Source: Deltaproteobacteria bacterium
GTDB taxonomy: Bacteria > Desulfobacterota > Syntrophia > Syntrophales > Fen-1087
Length of the DNA: 5,132 bases
NCBI GenBank assembly: GCA_026388595.1
Contig: JAPLJM010000201.1
Coordinates: 1 to 5,132, forward strand
Direction of reading: 5' to 3'
Shown here: one piece after another, positions 1 to 4,918 of the stretch
Numbering within the stretch: position 1 is the stretch's first letter
How the letters are laid out: each line of letters begins with the position of its first letter
The notes under the pieces: model-generated
Databases searched by the model: none
The model's input: only the letters and a program-made list of their open reading frames with translations
What the model was told of the DNA's origin: nothing
Program-made: the position numbers and the translations under genes

Positions 1-207
1 GTCACGGCCCTGCAACTGGCCCGGGGGTTCAGGAACACCCTGGTGATCGCCGGCCTGACAGCCGTGAGTTCCGTTGTGGCGGGAATCTTCAGCTCACTGA
101 TGCTGAATCTGCCCACGGGTGCCGCGATCGTCATGGTTAACCTGTTGTTTTTCCTCGTTGCACTCTGCGGTAAGGTTTTAATTGCAAAATCAAGATCCAT
201 GGACTAA
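1..207 (+). CDS. metal-ion ABC transporter permease, ABC-3 family (ZnuB/TroC/MntB-like), C-terminal fragment
   Basis: The frame is open from base 1 to a TAA at 205-207 and gives 68 residues, the end of a protein whose start lies outside the window. The fragment begins with an amphipathic ARGFRNTL segment. A hydrophobic helix follows (roughly residues 14-35), then the LNLPTGAAIVMVN motif and a last hydrophobic helix (about residues 41-60) ending in a short basic tail. The pattern of GFR, a helix, LNLPTGA and a last helix is typical of the C-terminus of ABC-3 permeases, the membrane subunits that import Zn, Mn or Fe with an ATPase and a cluster-9 binding protein. The metal cannot be told from this piece. 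The next gene starts 10 bases downstream on the same strand, so the two are probably cotranscribed. The family call is strong; substrate and gene symbol are left open. Confidence 0.85.
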   Translation, partial: VTALQLARGFRNTLVIAGLTAVSSVVAGIFSSLMLNLPTGAAIVMVNLLFFLVALCGKVLIAKSRSMD

Positions 208-217
208 CTTTGAGTTT

Positions 218-1867
218 ATGAAGCGATTACGTTCCTTTGGCCCGACTTTGATACTCCTGCTCGCCTTGATCTGTGGGGCCTGTTCCGGCGGTCAGGAAAC
301 AACAGAGGCGCCGGCGGGTACAAATCAGGCCGCTTCGATACCCGCTTACGGCGATATCATGGTTGAGGGGTCCATCGGGGACGCCAGCAACCTGATTCCC
401 CTCCTGTCGTCAGACAGCGCCTCCCATGAAATCGCGGGCATGATTTTCAACGGTCTGGTCAAATACGACAGGGACATCAATGTGGTCGGCGATCTGGCGG
501 AATCCTGGGACATCTCGAAGGATGGACTGGCGATCACTTTTCATCTTCGCAAGGGGGTCCGCTGGCACGACGGCCACCCGTTTACGGCAGAGGATGTCCT
601 TTATACCTACCGGGTTACCGTCGATCCCAAGACGCCGACGGCCTACGCCGGTGATTTTCTGAAAGTCAAAAAAGCGGAGGTGCTCGATCCCCATACCTTC
701 CGGGTCACCTATGACAGACCCTTTGCCCCGGCATTGATGAGCTGGGGGTCGGCTGTCCTGCCGAAACACCTGCTGGATGGAAAAGACATCACCCGCTCGC
801 CGTTGGCCCGCCGTCCCGTCGGAACAGGCCCCTATAAATTCAAGGAATGGGTCACAGGCCAGAAGATCGTCCTTACGACCAACCCGGATTATTTTGAGGG
901 ACGCCCCTATATTGACGGTTATATCACACGCATTATTCCCGATACGGCGACGATGTTTCTGGAACTGCGCGCCAACGGCATTGACCGCATGAGCCTCACA
1001 CCGCTGCAATACAGCCGCCAGACGGAAAATAACCTCTTCCGTCAGAATTTCAAAAAATACCGTTATTTGTCCTTTGGCTATGTCTACCTCGGTTACAACC
1101 TGCGGAAGCCCGTGTTTGCGGACAGGCGGGTTCGCCAGGCCATCGCCTATGCCGTCAACAAACAGGAAATCATTGATGGAATCATGCTGGGGCTCGCCAA
1201 AGAGGCCACCGGCCCCTACAAACCCGGAACCTGGGCGTACAACTCCCGTGTGAAGACCTATCCCTACGATCCGCAGAAAGCCAGGGCGCTGTTGGCGGAG
1301 GCCGGCTGGCAGGATGCCAACGGCGACGGCATTCTGGAAAAAAACGGCGAACCCTTTGTCTTTGAGATTATTACCAATCAAGGGAACGAAATCCGGGCGA
1401 AGTGTGCCGAAATCATCCAGAAGCGGCTTGCCGAGGTGGGCATCAGCGTCAAGATCAGGGTCTTGGAGTGGGCCGCCTTTGTGAACGATTTTATCAAGAA
1501 GGGCCGCTTTGATGCAACGATTCTCGGCTGGACCGTCTCCATGGACCCGGACATTTACGATGTTTGGCATTCCAGCAAAACGAAGCCCGATGAACTCAAT
1601 TTCATCGCTTACAAGAATGCGGAAGTGGATGAACTGCTGGAGCAGGGACGGAGCACCTTTGATCAGAAGCAGCGGAAAAAGTGCTACGACCGGATCCAGG
1701 AAATCCTGGCCGAGGACCAGCCCTATCTTTTCCTTTATGTCCCGGATGCACTGCCGATTATCCAGAAACGCTTCCGCGGGATCGAACCGGCGCCGCTGGG
1801 GATCGGCTATAATTTCATCAAGTGGTATGTGCCCCAGCCAGAGCAGAAACTGCTGATGAAACCCTGA
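218..1867 (+). CDS. ABC transporter extracytoplasmic solute-binding lipoprotein, SBP_bac_5 family (peptide/nickel type)
   Basis: This 549-residue protein has a lipoprotein-like signal: a basic start (MKRLR), a hydrophobic core (about residues 8-18) and Cys22 as likely lipidation site. The lipobox is imperfect (C-G-A before Cys22 instead of L-x-G/A). Family 5 hallmarks follow in order: an N-terminal lobe with MIFNGLVKYD and DLAESW, LRKGVRWHDG (W116), GTGPYKF at 202-208, NPDYFEGRPYID, the hinge-region RRVRQAIAYAVNK, YDPQKARALLAEAGW, a calcium-loop-like DANGDGIL at 366-373, and GWTVSMDPD near the C-terminal lobe. Length fits the family (about 500-550). Such proteins deliver oligopeptides, nickel or other solutes to an ABC permease; the ligand cannot be read here. 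Start choice: ATG 218 gives a clean signal peptide. An in-frame TTG at 182 has a TAAGG six bases upstream but would add 12 residues, two of them acidic, before the signal and overlap the permease gene. No peptide-type permease genes are in view, so its partner is unknown. Confidence 0.9.
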   Translation: MKRLRSFGPTLILLLALICGACSGGQETTEAPAGTNQAASIPAYGDIMVEGSIGDASNLIPLLSSDSASHEIAGMIFNGLVKYDRDINVVGDLAESWDISKDGLAITFHLRKGVRWHDGHPFTAEDVLYTYRVTVDPKTPTAYAGDFLKVKKAEVLDPHTFRVTYDRPFAPALMSWGSAVLPKHLLDGKDITRSPLARRPVGTGPYKFKEWVTGQKIVLTTNPDYFEGRPYIDGYITRIIPDTATMFLELRANGIDRMSLTPLQYSRQTENNLFRQNFKKYRYLSFGYVYLGYNLRKPVFADRRVRQAIAYAVNKQEIIDGIMLGLAKEATGPYKPGTWAYNSRVKTYPYDPQKARALLAEAGWQDANGDGILEKNGEPFVFEIITNQGNEIRAKCAEIIQKRLAEVGISVKIRVLEWAAFVNDFIKKGRFDATILGWTVSMDPDIYDVWHSSKTKPDELNFIAYKNAEVDELLEQGRSTFDQKQRKKCYDRIQEILAEDQPYLFLYVPDALPIIQKRFRGIEPAPLGIGYNFIKWYVPQPEQKLLMKP

Positions 1868-1907
1868 TGGCGACCTAAAAAGTCCGGATGCTGCGTTACG
1901 CTTCATC

Positions 1908-1939
1908 GAGGGATCGACTTCATCGTCCCCTCCTTTTTT
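1908..1939 (+). terminator. intrinsic terminator after the binding-protein gene
   Basis: GAGGGA(T)CGA at 1908-1917 pairs with TCGT(C)CCCTC at 1923-1932, a nine-pair stem with one bulged base on each arm and a five-base loop. It is followed by C and six T (1934-1939). It lies about 40 bases after the stop codon at 1867 and separates the transporter genes from the cyd operon. The octamer CTTCATCG occurs twice here (1901-1908 and 1918-1925). Confidence 0.7.
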
Positions 1940-1985
1940 CTGCACTCAGCGGTATAATAATACACTTATCCACGAAATGATAAAG

Positions 1986-2010
1986 TATTGAAATATTGAA
2001 ATATTGGAAA
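1986..2010 (+). repeat. short tandem repeat, TATTGAAA x 2 plus a variant third unit
   Basis: TATTGAAA at 1986-1993 is followed directly by an identical copy at 1994-2001 and by TATTGGAAA at 2002-2010. It lies in the AT-rich control region of cydA. Each perfect copy contains TTGAAA, which resembles a -35 element, and the 8-bp period means every second copy is close to the same face of the helix. It may be regulatory or simple slippage. Confidence 0.6.
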
Positions 2011-2022
2011 AAGAAGTATAAA
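1996..2022 (+). promoter_or_regulatory. possible sigma70-type promoter for cydAB
   Basis: TTGAAA (1996-2001) as -35 and TATAAA (2017-2022) as -10 are each one base off consensus, but the 15-base spacer is shorter than the preferred 17. The start of transcription would fall near 2029, at the edge of the palindrome at 2030-2041. A perfect TATAAT also occurs at 1953-1958 but has no convincing -35 and overlaps the end of the terminator region. A promoter in this interval is expected because a terminator precedes it; the exact boxes are tentative. Confidence 0.35.
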
Positions 2023-2029
2023 TTTATGC

Positions 2030-2041
2030 TGTGACGTCACA
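2030..2041. promoter_or_regulatory. perfect 12-bp palindrome, candidate operator of cydAB
   Basis: TGTGACGTCACA is a perfect inverted repeat. It stands 18 bases before the cydA ATG and 8 bases before its GGAGG, just after the proposed -10. The half site TGTGA/TCACA is that of CRP/FNR-type, HcpR and Rex operators, but those have about six bases between the halves and this site has two, so it does not match any of them. Its place around the likely transcription start would suit a repressor. Regulator unknown. Confidence 0.45.
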
Positions 2042-2049
2042 CAAAACAT

Positions 2050-2054
2050 GGAGG
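2050..2054 (+). promoter_or_regulatory. ribosome binding site that fixes the cydA start
   Basis: GGAGG lies five bases before ATG 2060. An in-frame ATG at 2048 overlaps this site and has no Shine-Dalgarno of its own, so the start at 2060 is preferred. Its product, beginning MDALLLARIQFAF, matches the usual N-terminus of CydA. Confidence 0.85.
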
Positions 2055-2059
2055 TTGCT

Positions 2060-3370
2060 ATGGACGCGTTACTCCTTGCCCGTATTCAGTTTGCCTTTAC
2101 CATCGGATTCCATTTTCTCTTCCCGGCCATGACGCTGGGAACGGCCTTGGTCATTCTGATTTCAGAGACCCTGCATCTCATGAAAAAAGATGATGTGTAT
2201 CGAAAGATCACCGATTTTTTTGCCAGGCTGCTGGGACTGATTTTTGTCGTCGGGGCAGCCACCGGTATCGTCATGGAATTTTCTTTCGGCACCAACTGGT
2301 CGCAATATTCGCGCACGGTGGGGGACATCTTCGGCCCGATTCTGGCTGCTGAAGGCGTCATTGCTTTTTTTCTGGAGTCCGTCTTTGTCGGGGTTCTGAT
2401 ATTCGGCAGGAAGAGAGTGTCGCCCAAAGTGTATTGGCTTGCCGCGCTACTGGTTTTTATCGGAGGGCATCTTTCCGCCTTCTGGATTATTGTGGCCAAC
2501 TCCTGGATGCAAACGCCTGCCGGATATGAAATCGATACCGCGGGTAAAATCATCCTGACCAGTTTTTATGACGCGGTTTTTAATCCGTCAATGATCGCGC
2601 GTTTTTCGCATACCGTTCTGGCCTCCTGGATCACCTGCGCGGTCATGGTTTCCGGTATCGCCGGGTATTATGTCCGCAAGGGGCTCCATGGTGAAACCGC
2701 CCGGACGATGCTTAAAATCGGCATCATTCTACTCGCCATCACACCGCTTATACAGTTGGGAGCCGCTCATGGTCATGCGATCCAGGTCATCGACACTCAG
2801 CCGGTGAAGGCGGCGGCCATGGAAGGGCATTTCAAGACAGGCCGGGGCGCGCCTCTGTATGTTATCGGATACGTTGATGAGGGAAACGAAAAAACGTACG
2901 GCATTTATATACCCAAGTTCTTTAGCTTTCTGTATAATTTCGATTTTAATTCGGAAATAAAGGGTCTGAAAGATTTTCCAAAGGAAAACTGGCCGCCGGT
3001 GAATGTGGTGTTTCAGTCCTACCACATTATGGTGGGCTTGGGCATGTTTTTCATTACACTTGGGCTTCTGGGGATGTGGCTGCTCTGGACGGGGAAAATC
3101 TACACCGCAAAATGGTATCTGTTCTGGCTTCCTTTCTTTATTCCGTTGCCGCATCTGGCGCATGAAAGCGGCTGGATTACTGCGGAGGTAGGCCGCCAGC
3201 CTTGGATTATATATGGATTGATGAAAACTGCCGATGCCGCCTCGGTCGTGGTTTCGGCCGGTGAAATTGTCTTCAGCCTGGTGATGTTTGCATTGGTTTA
3301 TCTGTTGTTGTTTGTCATGTTTGTAAGGCTGTTTGTAAAAATCGTCAAACAGGGACCTGCGGCACCGTAA
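2060..3370 (+). CDS. cydA: cytochrome bd quinol oxidase subunit I (short Q-loop type)
   Basis: Inner-membrane subunit that carries hemes b558, b595 and d and oxidises quinol while O2 is reduced to water. The product is 436 residues, against about 520 in E. coli CydA; the missing part is the C-terminal half of the Q-loop, as in CIO-type enzymes. Visible residues by family alignment: His18 in FHFLFP (heme b595 ligand), Glu98 and Glu106 in AAEGVIAFFLES (proton path and heme d area), His184 in RFSHT (b558 ligand), Lys250 and Glu255 in QPVKAAAME (quinol site), Met324 in YHIMVG (b558 ligand), Glu369 in HESGW, and GRQPW at 378-382. The residue two before the Met ligand, Arg391 in E. coli, is His322 here. 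Several long hydrophobic helices are present, consistent with the nine-helix family fold. cydB follows 39 bases later. The call is secure. Confidence 0.97.
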   Translation: MDALLLARIQFAFTIGFHFLFPAMTLGTALVILISETLHLMKKDDVYRKITDFFARLLGLIFVVGAATGIVMEFSFGTNWSQYSRTVGDIFGPILAAEGVIAFFLESVFVGVLIFGRKRVSPKVYWLAALLVFIGGHLSAFWIIVANSWMQTPAGYEIDTAGKIILTSFYDAVFNPSMIARFSHTVLASWITCAVMVSGIAGYYVRKGLHGETARTMLKIGIILLAITPLIQLGAAHGHAIQVIDTQPVKAAAMEGHFKTGRGAPLYVIGYVDEGNEKTYGIYIPKFFSFLYNFDFNSEIKGLKDFPKENWPPVNVVFQSYHIMVGLGMFFITLGLLGMWLLWTGKIYTAKWYLFWLPFFIPLPHLAHESGWITAEVGRQPWIIYGLMKTADAASVVVSAGEIVFSLVMFALVYLLLFVMFVRLFVKIVKQGPAAP

Positions 3371-3409
3371 ACAAAGGCCCATTGTTATAAAAAATAGGGG
3401 AGAGGTAAG

Positions 3410-4420
3410 ATGGAAAATATTCAGAATTTTCAAATCTTGTGGTTTGTACTGATTTTCATTCTACTGCTCGGTTACGCGCTTCTGGATGGATTCGACATGG
3501 GTGTGGGAGCCTTGCTGCCGTTTCTGGGCGGAAATAAAGAAGAAAAGGATACCCTGATTGCGTCTATCGGCCCGGTGTGGGACGGCAATGAAGTCTGGTT
3601 GATTACTGGCGGCGGTGCCCTGTTTGCCGCGTTCCCTCATGCGTATGCCACGGCATTTTCCGGTTTCTATCTTGCGATGATGCTGGTTTTGCTTGCGCTG
3701 ATCTTCCGTGCCGTATCGATGGAATTCCGCGCCAACGATCCGGCGCGTGCCGGTCTCTGGGAAAAGGCTCTCGTTGGTGGAAGCGCGCTTGCGGCCCTGT
3801 TATTTGGCGTTGCGTTGGGCAATGTGATCTATGGTGTCCCGCTCACCGATAAAATGGAGTATGCTGGAAAATTTTTCACTCTGCTGCGTCCTGTGCCGCT
3901 ATTGTTCGGCGTTGCCGGCTTGGCTGCCGTGCTGCTGCAAGGGGCGTCCTGGGCGGTCATGAAAACGGAAGGGGAATTACAAGAGCGTTCTTTTCAGGCC
4001 GTGCGGGTTCTGATGTGGATCAATGTCATCACGGCATTGGTTTATTTTGTTGTGCTGTCCGTTACATTTTCGCGTCTGTCGGGGAATGTTTTATTTTACG
4101 TGGCTGTTGTGTTGACGTTTGCCGGACTTATCGGATTGTTTTTTTCAGCACGCAAAAAAAATGATGTCGCCCCGTTCTGGGAATCGTCCTTTTCGTTTGT
4201 CGGATTGTTTCTGGCGGCAGGCGCCGCTCAGTTTCCCAATTTGATTGCCGCATCCAATGGCCCGAATTTTAGCCTGACAATTTATAACAGTTCAACAGGG
4301 CTTTACACGTTGCAGGTAATGGCCGTCATAGCGCTTATCGGCATGCCGATTGTGATCGGCTATACGATATTTGTTTACCGTCTCTTTAAGGGAAAGACCA
4401 GGGCCGACGATCATTATTGA
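3410..4420 (+). CDS. cydB: cytochrome bd quinol oxidase subunit II
   Basis: Partner of CydA in the inner membrane; it stabilises the heme-bearing subunit and, in known structures, has a similar pseudo-symmetric helical fold. The product is 336 residues, the common length for CIO-like CydB (E. coli has 379). It opens with a hydrophobic helix and the conserved LLDGFDMGVGALLP (Asp29), then IGPVWDGNEVWL (Asp58), GGGALFAAFPHAYA and FRAVSMEFR. Further hydrophobic segments run to a basic tail, VYRLFKGKTRADDHY. The start at ATG 3410 has a purine-rich GGGGAGAGG four bases upstream. It follows cydA by 39 bases with no terminator between, so they form one operon. No CydX-like small hydrophobic frame and no cydDC assembly genes follow in the window. 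Confidence 0.97.
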   Translation: MENIQNFQILWFVLIFILLLGYALLDGFDMGVGALLPFLGGNKEEKDTLIASIGPVWDGNEVWLITGGGALFAAFPHAYATAFSGFYLAMMLVLLALIFRAVSMEFRANDPARAGLWEKALVGGSALAALLFGVALGNVIYGVPLTDKMEYAGKFFTLLRPVPLLFGVAGLAAVLLQGASWAVMKTEGELQERSFQAVRVLMWINVITALVYFVVLSVTFSRLSGNVLFYVAVVLTFAGLIGLFFSARKKNDVAPFWESSFSFVGLFLAAGAAQFPNLIAASNGPNFSLTIYNSSTGLYTLQVMAVIALIGMPIVIGYTIFVYRLFKGKTRADDHY

Positions 4421-4500
4421 AACGGCGATACACCTCTTCATCTATGCGACATGAACGGTAAATTTGCCACCATATCTTTGCGCCTTTTATCCCCTATTCA

Positions 4501-4531
4501 GGGTGCCGCACAGGGACGCTGCACGGCGCCC
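4501..4531. repeat. GC-rich hairpin downstream of cydB
   Basis: GGGTGCCG (4501-4508) pairs with CGGCGCCC (4524-4531), eight pairs including one G-T, around a 15-base loop that can itself form CAG/CTG. It is followed by CCTTGTTGG rather than a T-run, so it is a weak terminator candidate at best. It could instead protect the cydAB mRNA 3' end or belong to a dispersed repeat. Confidence 0.4.
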
Positions 4532-4604
4532 CTTGTTGGAAGATGGCTTCCGGTGAAGCGCTGGCGGCATTCGCTATCGCCCCTGTGGCAACCGCCCGTG
4601 TTCA

Positions 4605-4626
4605 CTTAAAGAAGGATCTTCTTAAG
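4605..4626. repeat. AT-rich inverted repeat
   Basis: CTTAA(A)GAAG at 4605-4614 pairs with CTTCTTAAG at 4618-4626, nine pairs with one bulged A and a three-base loop (GAT). The perfect palindrome AGCATGCT follows at 4627-4634. Neither strand shows a T-run after the stem, so it is not a standard terminator. Function unknown. Confidence 0.5.
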
Positions 4627-4687
4627 AGCATGCTTTAACCTTGTTCCCGCATTTGTGCCTCCGGCGGCTGTTGCCAGGGAATTAGTA

Positions 4688-4716
4688 TTGACATTCTCAG
4701 TGGATCACCCTATATT
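4688..4716 (+). promoter_or_regulatory. near-consensus sigma70-type promoter facing the cysteine desulfurase gene
   Basis: TTGACA (4688-4693) is a perfect -35 box. After exactly 17 bases, TATATT (4711-4716) matches the -10 consensus at five of six positions. Transcription would begin near 4723 and read through about 195 untranslated bases to ATG 4919. No other gene on this strand lies between, so the cysteine desulfurase is the likely target. It overlaps the last codons of the minus-strand remnant, which fits that remnant being non-functional. Confidence 0.6.
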
Positions 4717-4844
4717 TCCTTGGCTCTTTCAGGACTTCAAGGTCGGCATATTTATATACGATCCCGCGGACCGTTTGTACGTACTTCGGATTTTCCTTGT
4801 CCTTATTCGATGACTAAACGGAGGATACGGATTAGCCGACTGTC
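4697..4844 (-). pseudogene. remnant of an OmpR-type response regulator, C-terminal winged-helix end (Trans_reg_C), frameshifted
   Basis: On the minus strand, 4813 down to the TGA at 4697-4699 encodes SSNKDKENPKYVQTVRGI and then VYKY plus a 16-residue tail. The core NPKYVQTVRGIxYKY is the hallmark last beta-hairpin wing of OmpR/PhoB DNA-binding domains (family form: NPKYIQTVRGIGYKF). The Gly before the final Tyr is Val. In that frame a TAG at 4814-4816 closes it upstream. The neighbouring frame just above (about 4844-4806) gives DSRLIRILRLVIE, which would be the recognition-helix end (family form like RRLRKLIE), and then meets TAA at 4803-4805. Joining the two needs a one-base shift near 4800-4806. 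The receiver domain and most of the effector domain are absent: the cysteine desulfurase start occupies the space on the other side. A dead fragment is the simplest reading. Confidence 0.62.
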
Positions 4845-4918
4845 AAAAGGAGTGGGAAAACGGTTCCATGCATAAGAAGTGGTAACAGTTTGTGAAATCG
4901 GTTTATGGTGGGCAAAAA

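Larger units (their letters stand above)
4462..4638 (+). other. open frame of unknown meaning, possible gene remnant
   Basis: The frame is free of stops for 58 codons up to a TAA at 4636-4638. The only ATG before the last codons is at 4543 and would give 31 residues, starting MASGEALAAFAIAPVATAR and ending in a Lys/Leu-rich tail. The Ala-rich run and its codons look more protein-like than the competing frame at 4451-4609, but there is no clear ribosome binding site and I do not recognise a family. It may be a decayed fragment or chance; it overlaps two hairpins. Confidence 0.2.
4421..4918. other. gene-poor stretch between cydB and the cysteine desulfurase gene
   Basis: About 500 bases with no confident intact gene. 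From left to right they hold a GC-rich hairpin (4501-4531), a small hairpin GGAAG-ATGG-CTTCC (4539-4552), an AT-rich inverted repeat (4605-4626), a rightward promoter (4688-4716) and a minus-strand response-regulator remnant (about 4697-4844). Two short overlapping plus-strand frames are also present: 4451-4609 (52 codons) and 4462-4638 (open but without a good start). No clear intrinsic terminator directly follows cydB. The mix of hairpins and a broken gene suggests an old rearrangement site. Confidence 0.6.

Noticed and set aside
410..1945. Long minus-strand open frame (511 codons) across the binding-protein gene
   Set aside because: It is antisense to a protein with clear family 5 motifs, its translation shows no recognisable domain, and it would cross the terminator; a shadow of GC-rich codon use.
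2030..2041. Reading the palindrome as a CRP/FNR, HcpR or Rex operator
   Set aside because: The half sites match but the spacing is two bases instead of about six, so none of these can be assigned.
2729..3433. Minus-strand open frame (234 codons) across cydA
   Set aside because: Its translation is rich in His, Gln and Arg as expected from the antisense of membrane-protein codons; cydA on the other strand is certain.
4451..4609. 52-codon plus-strand frame after cydB, considered as a CydX-like subunit
   Set aside because: The product is basic and Pro/Arg/Trp-rich with no membrane helix, lacks the CydX N-terminal pattern, and has no ribosome binding site.
4501..4638. Known riboswitch, attC site, CRISPR or tRNA in the hairpin-rich region
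   Set aside because: No cobalamin, TPP or SAM box sequences, no integron core sites, no spaced direct repeats and no tRNA cloverleaf with a GTTCRA-type T-arm could be found.
4810..4875. 21-codon basic leader peptide frame upstream of the desulfurase gene
   Set aside because: No Shine-Dalgarno precedes its ATG and it lies antisense to the regulator remnant, which explains the composition.
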